A stretch of DNA of 64,000 bases from positions 120,082,493 to 120,146,492 of the forward strand of contig CM050448.1 of the NCBI GenBank assembly GCA_027563935.2, in the 5' to 3' direction. Under the pieces are notes generated by a model. It worked only from the letters and a program-made list of their open reading frames with translations. It did no database searches and was not told the DNA's origin. Made by a program: the position numbers and the translations under genes. The DNA is from Costus lasius. Lineage: Eukaryota; Streptophyta; Magnoliopsida; Zingiberales; Costaceae. This document shows, piece after piece, positions 46,401-57,195 of this stretch. Within the stretch, counting starts at the first letter, position 1. Each line of letters begins with the position of its first letter.

Positions 46401-49400
46401 GGAAGGTTTCAGTCTTCTAAATGAGATGACAAAAAAGGGTCTGGAGCCAAAATTGGATGCCTACAAAAGTTTGCTAGCTGCATGTTGCAAAGAGCAGCTT
46501 TGGGAACAAGCGGAAGAACTTTTTCAGAGTATGTTATCAAAGGGATATAAATTGGATCGCTCTTTCTATCACATCATGATGAAAGTGTATAGGAATTCTG
46601 GCAACCACTCTAAGGCTGAAAACTTGCTCTTTCAAATGGAGGGGAATGGTATTAAGCCGACAATTGCTACAATGCACATGCTTATGGTTTCCTATGGTTC
46701 TGCTGGGCAGCCTCAAGAAGCAGAGAAAGTTCTAACTAATCTGAAGAACTCAGGCCACGAACTTACTACATTACCTTACAGTTCTGTTATAGATGGATAT
46801 CTTAAGGTTGGTGATTATAACATGGCAATTACAAAATTTCTTGAGATGAAAGAAGATGGTGTCGAACCAGATCATAGGATATGGACATGTTTTATTAGGG
46901 CTGCAAGTTTGTGTGAACGAAAAAATGAAGCGATACTCCTGCTTGAAACGTTAGGCAAAAATGGCTTTGATATCCCTTTAAGGTATGTGGCGTTCCCTGT
47001 ATTTGTTTTACATCTCATAACTAGATCATTGGCAGTTATGGTGATGCTCTTGTATTTTGACAGGATCCTGACTGTGAAAGAACAGTCAGCAATCATGGAA
47101 ATAGACCATTTGCTGGAACAACTAGGATCTTTGGAGGATAATGCTTCTTTTAACTTCGTAAATGCTTTGGAAGATCTTCTTTGGTCATTTGAACGCCGAG
47201 CAACTGCCTCTTTGATATTTCAATTAGCAGTCAGAAAAAATGTCTATCGGCATGATATCTTCCGGTATTTCTTTGCAAAACCATTCTAAATAGTATGTGT
47301 ATTGTAATTACTATCTTACTGTTCACTTGTAATGTTACATAAGGGAAAAATCCAGTATTTTTTATCGTTCAAGTAGTGCAAATCCTTACAAACCCAATAG
47401 TTAAAAATCATCTAACTGGCATTTTTTATTTTATACGTGTCATTCTGGTTTGTATTATATTGAGTTGGAGTAAGTGAATTTAAGTTGATGCACTGGGTTT
47501 AAGTTGATTTATCGTTGTAGGAATTATGAAATTATATGGTTTAAGTTGAGGGTCTTGATGACTAGAACATGTATACAACAAAAATATCACTCTAATAATT
47601 TTTCTACTGATTTAAAGTTTAGGATCACACCCATTTTGAAACATATTTGTGGCACGTTCATTGATTGTCACACTGTCGAGTTATACTGTAGGGCACATGG
47701 ACGTTAGTTCCTCTACTTGGTTTTCGTCCAATCTTAGGTAAGGGTGTATATAGTTAAATAAAATCCTAATTATATAATGGATAGATATAACTCAATTGAA
47801 CTCTATGCATATACTTTTCTCCTTGACTATCAACTAGGATAGGCAACTTCATCAGATGTCAAAAATATCTTTCGATATGGGGATCTTTATGAAGAACTAT
47901 ACATGGAGTAACTTACCAGGCTTGTTACTTAGGAGGGTTCACAAGCTACAAAAGATACTTTATGGACTTAAACAAAGCCTTTAGAGTATGGTTTTGTAAA
48001 TTCTCTCAAATTGTTATATCAGCAGGGTTTTGCTAAAGCTAATTATTCTATCTTCATATGCAACTCAAGTTCTCGTATTATGATTCTTATTGTTTATGTT
48101 AATGACATTTTGTTAACAGGCAATTAGGGAATTATTGAAACAAAGAAACACTTTCAATTCCATTTTAGCAGCAAAGATATTGGAAAACCGAAGTGTTTCT
48201 TATGAATTAAAATTATTTACAAAAGGCAAAATATATCTTTCTCATAATGCAAATATGTTCTAGATTACTTGAGTAGGCTGGTCAATCAGTTTAGAAGTCT
48301 ATGAATACTCCTATTTTTCAATGTTAAAAATATTATACCAATGATGAATTTGTGCTTGTAGATCGAATTAGATAATGCCGATTGGTGATAAAATTGAGAT
48401 ACCTTACAACTATTTAGCATATGACAAACGTTCTATTAGTTTCTGTACATATATAGGTGGAACCTAGGTAGCTAGATGAGCAAGAAACAAAATAAGGTGG
48501 CTAAATTAAACTATGATGTTAAATAAAGAGTTATGGCTCATACTGCATGAGATGATGTTGATAAAAAAACTGCACCCATCCAATGACCATGTTATGGATA
48601 ATTAGTGAACTGTTTATATTGACAGCATAAAGCCTACCAATGGGAATGATATTTTCTAACAGAATTATTAGCTCATTGTTGTTACTATCCTTTGTAATTC
48701 CTTGAAGTAATGCTTAGCTACCTGAATTTGGAGTTGAAAAAACGAATCTACAGGTTAGATTTGTTTATGATGATTTGATGTAGCCAGATTTTTACATTTG
48801 GATATAAGGAGCTGGTCAATCATGTCTAATATATAACTGCCTTTTATTAGCCAAATATAACCTGCTGGTTGTGCTTATCTTTTTCTTTTCCAGAAGAAAA
48901 TATGTTACATTAAAAGGAAAGTGTAACCTGTCATCTAGATCTGATAGTAAAAATGAGCTAACTCAGCTGGGAAATCAGAAGAGTGCCACGTAGAAAAAGC
49001 CTTACAATTCCTGGCGTAATTAGCCAGCCAATTTGCAGCTGAATCGGCAAACCTATAAGTATGGCTAATAGTAACACTTCAGAAGGATTAATTCAAAATA
49101 CAAAATATCCTCAAACTTCGGATCCTAATGGAGGATTTGACTCCTGCTTGCGTCATTGGACCAACAACGAAGAGTTTGATTTGAGCTGTAGCCCTTGTAC
49201 TATTAGATGCTTGAATACTTTAATCCTGTCCTTGTAGCAAAGACCTCATTTTCGAAGATGTTAATCTGTGAAGTTCATCGGCCACCTGTTCATGTGCAGT
49301 GTCCATAATGATCTGGCAGAGTAAATCTCTTCCAGCATCACCTGAAATTGGACAAAATGATCCATCTAGCATAGTGTTATACTGACAACCATTGTTTCTA

Positions 49401-51548
49401 TCATTTGTATGCTACTTAAATTAAATAATAAAAATTCTTGCAACAATATAGGTGCTATGAGCACAAGTATAGGATAATTGATGAATAAATATCAAGATAG
49501 TAGGGCGAAGCAGCTACAGAAATTTATAAGAAACACATATCAAGAGACTAGTGGAAAACTTGTTTCCTTATGCTAGCAATAGAATGGGTTAAAGCTCATT
49601 AACCGGGATTTCTTTTAACATTATGATTATTTAGTTTATGATGAAACTGACTTCTACTTCTTTTTTTGGTAAACAGGAGTTCTTTTGGGAGTAAGATTTT
49701 ACTTTCTTAACTATTCAATATTCATTTCTTGATTCTTGAACATTACAAACCAAAAATTATCTTGGCAACTGGAAAGATTCCAGAATTTTATTTTCTTTTT
49801 CAGATTAAATGTGCAATTTCAACTTCTCGTGGTGTAATTGATACTAGGTTGCTGTAATGTGGTGTGTGCTATCTATTATCTAATATTATTTTGTTAGCAG
49901 CAACTTTGTCATCATAATTATCTACTTAATGGTGTAGGGTTGCGGAAAAAGATTGGGGTGCTGATTTTAGGAAGATGTCTGCTGGCGCTGCTCTTGTTGG
50001 TCTTACCTTGTGGCTTGACCATATGCAAGTATGTTTGATGCTTTATGACAAATTCATAGGTTACTTTGAATACTGCCACTTTCATGGATGGATTAAACCT
50101 TGCATGAAATTATAATTGTAATATTTTCCATTCTATTGTGACCGCACCTGATGCTAGACTTTTATCTCGCTAATTGTCACTGATAAGTATATATCTTTCA
50201 CTATGAGTTCCATTAAGTAACATACGACTGTCTTTTAACGAGACAGTATGGTAATTCCTTTTTCTGGTAACTCACTAGTAGCATATATGAAAGACAATCT
50301 AAACACTCGTAAGGAGTGGAAACTAAAAAGAAGAAATGTGCTAGAACTTTGAAGCTATATTTTCCTTCTGCATAAATTATTCAACCAATTATTTGCCAGC
50401 GTTTGCTAGTTAGTAGTATATCAACACGAAATTGATATTGCCCTTGAAAGTGATTGATATGCTTCCATACCACAATATGAAGTTCTCTCTCTCTCTCTCT
50501 CTCGTGTGTGTGCATGCGCACACAATAACAATCTCTCGAAACAACAAATGCATTATACTGAGCCAAGACATGAGCAATTTTTTCTGGTCATCAATACGTG
50601 GTCAAGACTTGAAATGTGTTTTTTATGACGAAGTATCAAATAGGCGACTTAGAAGATTGTGCTTGGTTACATGGATATTGAAGAGTCTTATTGTGAACTA
50701 TGGATTGATTTGTTTCAACTCTTTTAACTGATAAAACATTCTTGGTATAAATTGGTTTCAACTCTCGCCACTGAGGCATTCTTGTTAAAGTTAGTATGAA
50801 TTAGAAAAAAAATGTCGTTTACCTGTGATTAAATTTCGTAATTGTTTTCCTTTTTCATGGCTTCATTGAGACAGACTATTGCATATTGGTGTTATATATT
50901 TCACAAGATTGTTGGGTCTTTCAAAGCAATGAGATACTGTATACCTTCTTGCAGTTAACTAAATTTGTAGAACGTGGTATATGATTAGCATTGTCAATGT
51001 TGTCACAGGATGCTTCACTACAGGGGTTTCCTGAGTCACCAAAGTCTGTTGTCTTGATCACTGGAACTGCTGAATACAACATGGTTTCATTGAGTAAAAC
51101 TCTAAAAGCATATCTTTGGGAGATGGGCTCACCGTTTTTGCCATGCAAAACTCGTAGTGGGGTCCTTGTGGCAAAAGCTCATTCTCTTAGGATGTGGCTG
51201 AAAGACTCTACATTCTGCCAAGACCTTGAGTTGAAAAATGCAATTTCTCTTCCTGAGACCAATACGATGAAGCTTACTGAAGGATGTTTTATGCGGGCTG
51301 GTCTGCTTCCTGCCTTCAAAGAAATACATGAACGATTAGGTGAAATAAGACCAAAGAAGTTTGCCAGGTTAGCTTTACTCTCAGAGGACAGCAGGGACAA
51401 GGTCATCAAAGCTGATTTACAAGGGAGGAAGGAGAAGGAGGAAAAACTGAAGGCGAAGGAATATGTTAGGCCGAGAAAACCAACAAGATCTCTGAGAAAG
51501 TATCTTAGGCGTCAACATAAATACCAATCACAAGCAACTACAAATTAG
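43405..51548 (+). CDS. EMB1270: Chloroplast PPR-SMR protein, EMB1270 orthologue
   Basis: Exons: 43405-46982, 47064-47264, 49938-50028, 51009-51548; 1469 aa. The N-terminus (1-50) is Ser/Ala/Pro-rich like a plastid transit peptide. A long run of about 35-residue PPR motifs fills about 200-1190, with repeats such as YNTLISACSQMSNLEDALSI and YNAMISVLGRCGMALEAERL. The C-terminus (about 1262-1380) forms an SMR-like domain: VAEKDWGADFRK, LTLWLDHMQ, VVLITGTAEYN and FLPCKTRSG. A basic tail ends the protein. Arabidopsis EMB1270 (At3g18110) is a chloroplast factor needed for group II intron splicing and embryo development, and has the same layout and similar length. Intron 1 (46983-47063) is 81 nt and has no in-frame stop. 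Intron 2 holds retroelement remains. The ATG at 43405 is followed by a second in-frame ATG at 43414. Confidence 0.93.
47850..48270 (+). pseudogene. Decayed Ty1/copia reverse-transcriptase fragment
   Basis: In shifting frames the translation shows copia RT landmarks in the right order: GDLYEELYME (about 47881-47910), LQKILYGLKQ-like words (47941-47975), GFAKANYSIFI (about 48026-48058) and ILIVYVNDILLTG (about 48082-48120). The catalytic box reads YVND where YVDD is usual. Several frameshifts and stops break the frame. No LTRs or integrase were found nearby, so this is a dead internal fragment carried in the intron. Confidence 0.82.
48940..49095 (-). pseudogene. RNase-H-like fragment (LINE or RVT_3 type), antisense
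   Basis: The minus strand reads FADSAANWLANYARN followed by a short tail and a stop near 48945. The pattern of acidic residue, Ala/Asn and LANYA resembles the C-terminal helix of the RNase H domain found in plant LINEs (RVT_3). A second minus-strand stretch at 49220-49330 (IIMDTAHEQVADELHRL) is open too but is not recognised. Both are short, so the call is tentative. Confidence 0.45.
50483..50524. repeat. CT microsatellite joined to an alternating GT/CA palindrome
   Basis: A run of ten CT dinucleotides at 50483-50503 is followed by GTGTGTGTGCATGCGCACAC (50504-50523). The second part alternates purine and pyrimidine and is self-complementary. It lies in EMB1270 intron 3 (50029-51008), which is otherwise AT-rich and without a gene. 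Confidence 0.85.
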
Positions 51549-52467
51549 CAAAAATTACATGCTTTAAGACTTCTGAGCCTGATTAGTATTTGGTCTTCAA
51601 TCCAAACATATACAGGTATTCTTTTACAATGATGCAGGGAATTTGGCTTGCTCGTTCTGGTCTCCTTGATTGCTTATTGTGAGTATAACTGTTGTTTGAA
51701 GCTTTATTTGTAAAGTTGCCTGATGAGGTTAGATTTAAATTATGAATTGAATGGTGTCATATCGTTTCTATGCAGCAATGCAGAATGCTACTTATCATTG
51801 TTCTTAGTGATTTGGCCATCTGGGGCTACACTATCTTTTGTCATCTAGTACTAAGTCAAGCTCAAATCAATCGACTTCCAAATTTGCTGCTCAAGGTATA
51901 ATCTACGTCGGACTATTTTACTGTCAAAAGCTGTGGGAAATAGTTCATTTTATTTGTTCTTAATTTAAATACATTTGGTTATTTGCAAATGCATAGTGTA
52001 CGCTACTTTTGTATTATATTTTTCCATGAGATGTTCCTTTCAGTTATTATCAACATGCACATTTGTACTTTTGAGTCAGGTGCCTGTTGTTATTCCTTTA
52101 GTTTGTTTATGCAGTGCTGCAGTGGGCAAGCTGTCAACTCTATTGGAAGTTCATGCGATATAATTCATTGACAGTTGTAATCCTCCAGCTGTGTAACTAA
52201 TGCTCACTCCAATATGTGGCTGATGATCTCGAGGGGCTAATATCCAGGTTTTAAAAATTTTGAAGCATTGGCCTATCAGTGTCTTGCAGGTATTATAAGT
52301 ATGCAAAAGCTGTTATACATTGATGAAGGAAGGTCCACCAACATGACTAGTCACTTAGGTGAGGTTGATTTTTTCATTCGATTGTGGTTACTCTGAACCA
52401 TAAAAATTGATGTTTAAAATGTTTGTCTCGTGGTCGGAGCACATGCAGGGGCGCATAGAACTGGAGG
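51549..52467. other. 3' flank of EMB1270
   Basis: AT-rich sequence that should contain the EMB1270 3' UTR. Short frames at 51975-52171 have no recognised domain. The stretch ends at the target duplication of an inserted element. Confidence 0.45.
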
Positions 52468-52472
52468 ATAAT

Positions 52473-53141
52473 TGTCACGCCCAAGTGACTTCGGGCTGGG
52501 CCGAGAGCAGCGTGGCCCACGAGCTCGGCGGCACCGCGGTAGCTGCGGAGGAAGATCCGCGTGGTTCCGAGGCGACGCGACGTCGACTGACGGGAGCGGC
52601 GGGATCCGGCGCGGATCCAGGACGGATGCGATGGAGGCGTGGGCGACGGAGCAGTTGTCCTGTCGATGTCGGCAGCGGAGAAGCTTAAAAGGCTGCGAGA
52701 GGAGCGGGTGCTCCTCCTCTGGAAAACTCCCCTGCTCTCGGAGAGCCTTCGAGCGGAGCTTAGGCGGGCAGCGGGTGCGCCCGGCGGACGGCGGTCCGCC
52801 TCTCCCTCCTCCCCCTCTGGCGACGGCTCCACCGATGGAGGCTTCCGGCGGCAGCTGCTGGGGCGACGGGGGCGGCTGGAGTCGGCGGACGAGAGAGCGG
52901 CGGCGGGAGACTTCGTTGGAGGCCGGCGTCCAGGCGTGGACGCCGATGAGGCTGAGGGGAAGGGCAGGCGGCCCTTCCTTGCCGGAGGCCCTCCGGTCTG
53001 GCGACGGTGGTCGCGGGCTCGGCGGACGAGCGGACGGAGCAACACGGTGGACGTGCGATGATGATGAAGAAAAATAACAGGGCACTGACGTGGTGCAGTC
53101 GTTGACCGCATTTTGACCACGGATCGGGCCTGGGCCTCACA
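52473..53141. mobile_element. 669-bp LTR-like insertion (solo LTR or TRIM)
   Basis: Starts TGTCACGCCC, ends GGGCCTCACA, and is flanked by the perfect 5-bp duplication ATAAT at 52468-52472 and 53142-53146. The TG..CA ends and 5-bp duplication are those of an LTR retroelement. No internal coding region is present. The interior is very GC-rich and open in several frames on both strands (for example 52374-53150 minus and 52472-53077 plus). All give Arg/Ser/Pro/Gly-rich translations and are regarded as spurious. Confidence 0.8.
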
Positions 53142-53146
53142 ATAAT

Positions 53147-54465
53147 CCATATAGCTTTTTTTGCCGTTATGTTTAATGTTGTTTAAGTAAATCAGCGCCC
53201 TCCAAAAAGAGAGGCATCTGATAAATAAAAAATATCAACTAATTTACTGACATTTTTGCCCTCTTGCATGGATGCCAATTTGCCATCCGTCAAGAAGGTA
53301 GGATTATCCTCTTTCACATGTTGGATGGAGTAATACTGAGTACAAGGGAACATTTTGATCTGCCATGCTTGAGCTGCCGGTGGACTAATGAAATGCGGCA
53401 TTTGAATCCCCGTGGAGAACTGAATGGTGAAAGAGATCGCTCCAGCATTTGGATCCCCTTAAGGAGAAGAGGAGAACTGAACGGTGAAAGATGCCATCCA
53501 AAATGACAATGTACAAAGATGCAGAGGGTCCGTACCTATATTTTATTTAGCTTCTCATCTTCGTCGCTACTGTTTTTGGCTGTTTCTGCCATGGAACAGT
53601 AGCCGCTTGCTCGTCCATGTACCGTGTACGTGAACCCTCAGTAACTAATTGTTGGGTTTAATAAAAAAATTGATATGTATGCAAGTAGTACCGGTTCAAC
53701 ATCTAACGTACAAATTATTATACTATATTATTTATTTCCTAAATATAAGTGTCTTTGTCGAAATTAGTGATATTATTTTTTTTCTTTCATAAAATCAATA
53801 TAATTAAAAAAAATTATTAACTTTAATTTAACATCTTATTTTTTCATATTTATTTTTTTATTCCTTCCAAGGTACATAATGTTAGTTGCACCATCAAGTG
53901 TCCTTGATGAGCTCGAGGCATGTCACTTGCAGACTTTACTTGCAAAGACTTGTGTCATAATAATAATTGGTGGGTTTAATCGACACCGAAAACTGTTCAA
54001 ATCTGGCCAGCCGTCAAATTAAATCCATCATCAATTATTTGTTTTTAATTATTGATTTTATCATTGACATCTAAACTTTAAATAATTTATTGACGTCATC
54101 GATGACAAATAAACGAAGGGTAATATTAAATCATAAATAAATACAAACGAAGCCCATTGGAGGGCACACTGAATCGCACGCTTTGGACAGCATTTATCAC
54201 ATGTTGATTCACATTTCACGCCGATGTCTGCGTCCGGCACGTTGCCGAATTGATTGAACCTGTGGGGCTCCGAAACCCACCGGCAGCAGGCCCGGAATCT
54301 ATCAAGGAACCCGACACAATTAGACGTCGATCGGGATTTGAGGTTGACTAATGTGCGCAGCGGTGTCGTTGCCGTGTTCTTTCGTTGCTCCGGACGCAAA
54401 ATTAAGGACCTAGGTTACCGGACTCCAGCCTTTGATTTAATCCAGTTTAGTGAATTATGAAAAGT
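53147..54465. other. Spacer upstream of the JAZ gene
   Basis: No gene is supported. An imperfect direct repeat (GGAGAACTGAA(T/C)GGTGAAAGA) occurs near 53413-53433 and 53469-53490, within a 320-bp stretch that is partly open on both strands; it may be an element remnant. The remainder is AT-rich. Confidence 0.4.
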
Positions 54466-54475
54466 CATAAATATT
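54466..54475 (+). promoter_or_regulatory. Possible TATA-like site of the JAZ gene
   Basis: CATAAATATT lies about 70 bp upstream of the JAZ ATG. It is the best candidate in the region but not a perfect TATA box. No CACGTG G-box was seen in the last 400 bp. Confidence 0.3.
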
Positions 54476-54542
54476 CCATTTAAATATCAGCCACTGGCAC
54501 ACAGTTATGAAAGATCAGAGAAGCTTGGAGGAAGAGAGAAAC

Positions 54543-55360
54543 ATGGCGAAGAGCGGAGACAAGTCTCAGTTCTCACTCGCTTGCAGCCGCCTTAGCCACT
54601 ACTTGAAGCAGAACGGCGGCGCCTTCCCTGGCCTGCTGCAATCTAAAGGTGCAAATATATCTTTTTGACTTGTAAATATTCAACCCTTTGACCTTGTAGG
54701 GAATTTCTTGGCACCAGCTCTCACTGCAAGCCTGCAAGTCTCAGGAAACCGCCAACCTCTCCAGGCTGAGACTACTACTGCTAGGATTTCTGATGCTGCT
54801 TCAAAGCCGGATACAAAGTATATAATCAATTAATATTGTCTTGTTTAGCTAGTCAGATGCTGCAATTCAGTGGTTTGTTTCAGGGAGACAGGCAAGGGAA
54901 GTCAGCTGACCATCTTTTATAGTGGAAAGGTGGTGGTCTTTGATGATTTTCTAGAGAACAAGGCCAAGGATTTGGTGCTGCTGGCCAGTAAAGACTGCGC
55001 TGCAGGAACTGCAGCTGATTATTCCTTTTACATTAAGTCAAACCAAGGTGATTCTTCTGCTTTGTCAACTCTTTTCACAGAGTAAATGATCTCAACAGTT
55101 TCTCATTTTCTCGATTGACTGACGTGCCAATAGCAAGGAGAAGCTCTCTGCGCAGATTCCTAGAGAAGAGGAAGGATAGGTCAGTAGTCATCAGTTTCCT
55201 GCTCACAATTTCTGTACTTTTTCAGACTTCTTTGGCTTGAATCTCTCTCAGGCTTCGGAAGGCACCCTACCCTACCATGTCCATGGTGGTTTGTCAGAAC
55301 TACAGAGAGGAGAAACAAGAGGAAGGTCAACCATGGTTAAGTCTGACCTTGGAGAGCTAG
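54543..55360 (+). CDS. JAZ: JAZ (TIFY) repressor of jasmonate signalling, short EAR-containing type
   Basis: Exons: 54543-54648, 54700-54817, 54884-55047, 55134-55179, 55252-55360; 180 aa. The N-terminus has FSLACSRLSHYLKQNG (about 10-25), as in the MYC-interacting region of many JAZ proteins. The TIFY/ZIM motif TIFYSGKVVVFDDF is at 84-97, the surface that recruits NINJA/TOPLESS and other JAZ proteins. The Jas motif SLRRFLEKRKDR..APY is at 134-151 and binds MYC factors and COI1. The protein ends in LSLTL (174-178), an EAR-type co-repressor motif. The residues before the Jas helix read KSNQARR, not the usual LPIARR degron, so jasmonate-dependent turnover may be weak. The last intron (55180-55251) splits the Jas motif, as in known JAZ genes. 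JAZ proteins act in the nucleus. Confidence 0.93.
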
Positions 55361-56020
55361 GAAGCGCTCTGCTTGATTAGCAGACAGATTTAGCTGATCA
55401 TAAAGAGATGAAGTGGGTCTTGAAAATACTCCAAACTTGATGAAGCCGAGTATTTGACTTTCTGGTAGCTGCCTGTTCCCTGCATCTGGGATGTTTAAGT
55501 GGCTCTGCCATTTGCAGCTGGCCTCCATGTTTTTTGGACTTCAGAAATTTCGTTTGGAGATTATATTTTTGAAAACAAAAGTCAAAATTATTGTAGGAAA
55601 ATAGTAATCTTACGAGTTGACCTCATGAATGTGGGTCATGATCATGCCATGTGAATCATGTTTTTTCTCTAAAAATATTTGTGATAAAAAGATAATATTT
55701 CATCTTAAAAATCATATCATCAATATTTGAAAACTTTGCTAGTCATAAATTTCGTAAAAATATGAAGGTCCCCTTCACAAGAAAATGAGCTTTATGGCCC
55801 TCACCTTGAGATTTTTTTCCATCACTATTTTTGAAAACGGTCAACCTGTACCCTTGCGATTGACACGTGGTCGTTGACGGGCCCACCCCTCGGTATTTTC
55901 TCTATTGTCTTTGCTAATTTATCCCTCGCTCGACTGTTCCGGCGCAAACCGCGGACGTAATAACGGCACGGTCAAGGGGTAAAACTGTCAATTAGCATTA
56001 CTTTCTTTTTAAGCATTACC
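55361..56020. other. Spacer between JAZ and SAUR genes
   Basis: JAZ 3' sequence, then an AT-rich stretch, then from about 55830 the probable SAUR promoter. No gene is supported. Confidence 0.4.
55863..55870. promoter_or_regulatory. G-box/ABRE (ACACGTGG) in the SAUR upstream region
   Basis: CACGTG at 55864-55869 with flanks typical of an ABA or bZIP/bHLH site. A W-box-like GGTCAACC lies 25 bp upstream. The pyrimidine-rich stretch at 56020-56080 that follows could be the transcription start area of the SAUR gene, but this link is inference. Confidence 0.35.
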
Positions 56021-57077
56021 TTTCTTTTCTTCTTCGCCCTCGCTTCGCCTTTTTTCTCTCGTCGGTACTTCCCTTGTTTTAGCTTCCCATTGCGATGGCG
56101 GCATCTCATCTCTGTTTGTGATTTGAATCCATTTGCAGAGCCTCAGAAGGTGACCCTCGTCCGATTTTGAATGCGTAGGTTTATGATCCAATGTAGGTAA
56201 TTCTCCGGCTTTGATTATTTGTTGAATTAATGTATTTGATTTCGGGTTCATCGATCGATTCTTCTTTCTTGCATACCCTTTTTCTTTCCTGAAATGGGAA
56301 TCTTTTTCTGATTCATCTTTCGTGGTTTGATTCAAAAATTTCATAATTCTTGAGTAGAAGTGAGTTTATACTAATCGATTTCTTCTTTTATTTATAATTA
56401 ATGGATAATTTACCTTTATTTTTAGCGAAATACTTTATTACTGTTGTTCTTTTTCACTTTTTGAGGTAATTGACACTGGATGCGAGAATTGTATTTGATA
56501 GCCGAAAAAAAATCTTAATTTTACATAATTTTGATGTGATTCATACGCTTCAGACAAACTTCTATTAGGAAACTTGAATTATGCGAGCAAATCATTCGTA
56601 TTTGCTATAGTATTGAAACGTAACCCTTTCGCATTTCGCATTGTGAGTTGCATTACGAGATTTTGGAGGAAAAGATTCTTAAACCATATATTGTGTTATT
56701 TTGGATAGGTATAACGATTTTCTTTTCTCCATTGTGTGTCTTGAGGATGTCACAGATGTCGTTAACCGTAACTCATAGGGTAAGTTTTATCGATTAGTTC
56801 TCTTGCATTTCATTAATTTGCACAAATATTGCACTAAATATATAAGGTTTCAATTTAAAGAATGGGCATTTTCTAAAATGCTCTCTTTATTTTATTGAAT
56901 TTTGACCTGTTAAAGTTATTTAATTAGAAATGTTTTTAACTTTGCTGGTGAAAGCTTTAAATTATCCATTTGATTATTAGGATTTATTTTGTTCACCTTG
57001 TACCTTTGTTTCCATCTCAGTGCCCTTTTTAACAATGTTTAATTGGAATTTTATCTTTTCACTTCTTTGCAGAAGTA

Positions 57078-57155
57078 ATGCCTCTAGCTTCATTTGAAGG
57101 TGTGAATACTTGGCATTGTTGTCGATGCTTAGCAAATCGGATTCATCATTATTAG
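57078..57155 (+). other. Upstream ORF of 25 codons in the SAUR leader
   Basis: An ATG six bases after a good 3' splice site (TTTGCAG, ending 57072) opens a 25-codon frame that ends with TAG at 57153-57155, 40 bp before the SAUR ATG. If the leader exon begins at 57073, ribosomes would meet this frame first. Its sequence is Cys/His-containing but matches nothing known. Confidence 0.4.
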
Positions 57156-57195
57156 ATTTCCTTGCTTATTCGGAACTTCATTTAATGCTGCAATC

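Larger units (their letters stand above)
47265..49937 (+). other. EMB1270 intron 2 with retroelement remains
   Basis: The intron is 2.67 kb. It contains a copia fragment and an antisense RNase-H-like fragment, listed separately, within AT-rich sequence. Read-through from exon 2 ends after nine codons, giving a protein without the SMR domain. Confidence 0.8.

Noticed and set aside
52374..53150. 258-codon minus-strand frame and 140-223-codon frames in the same place
   Set aside because: They fall within a TG..CA element with ATAAT duplications. Long frames on both strands reflect high GC, not coding.
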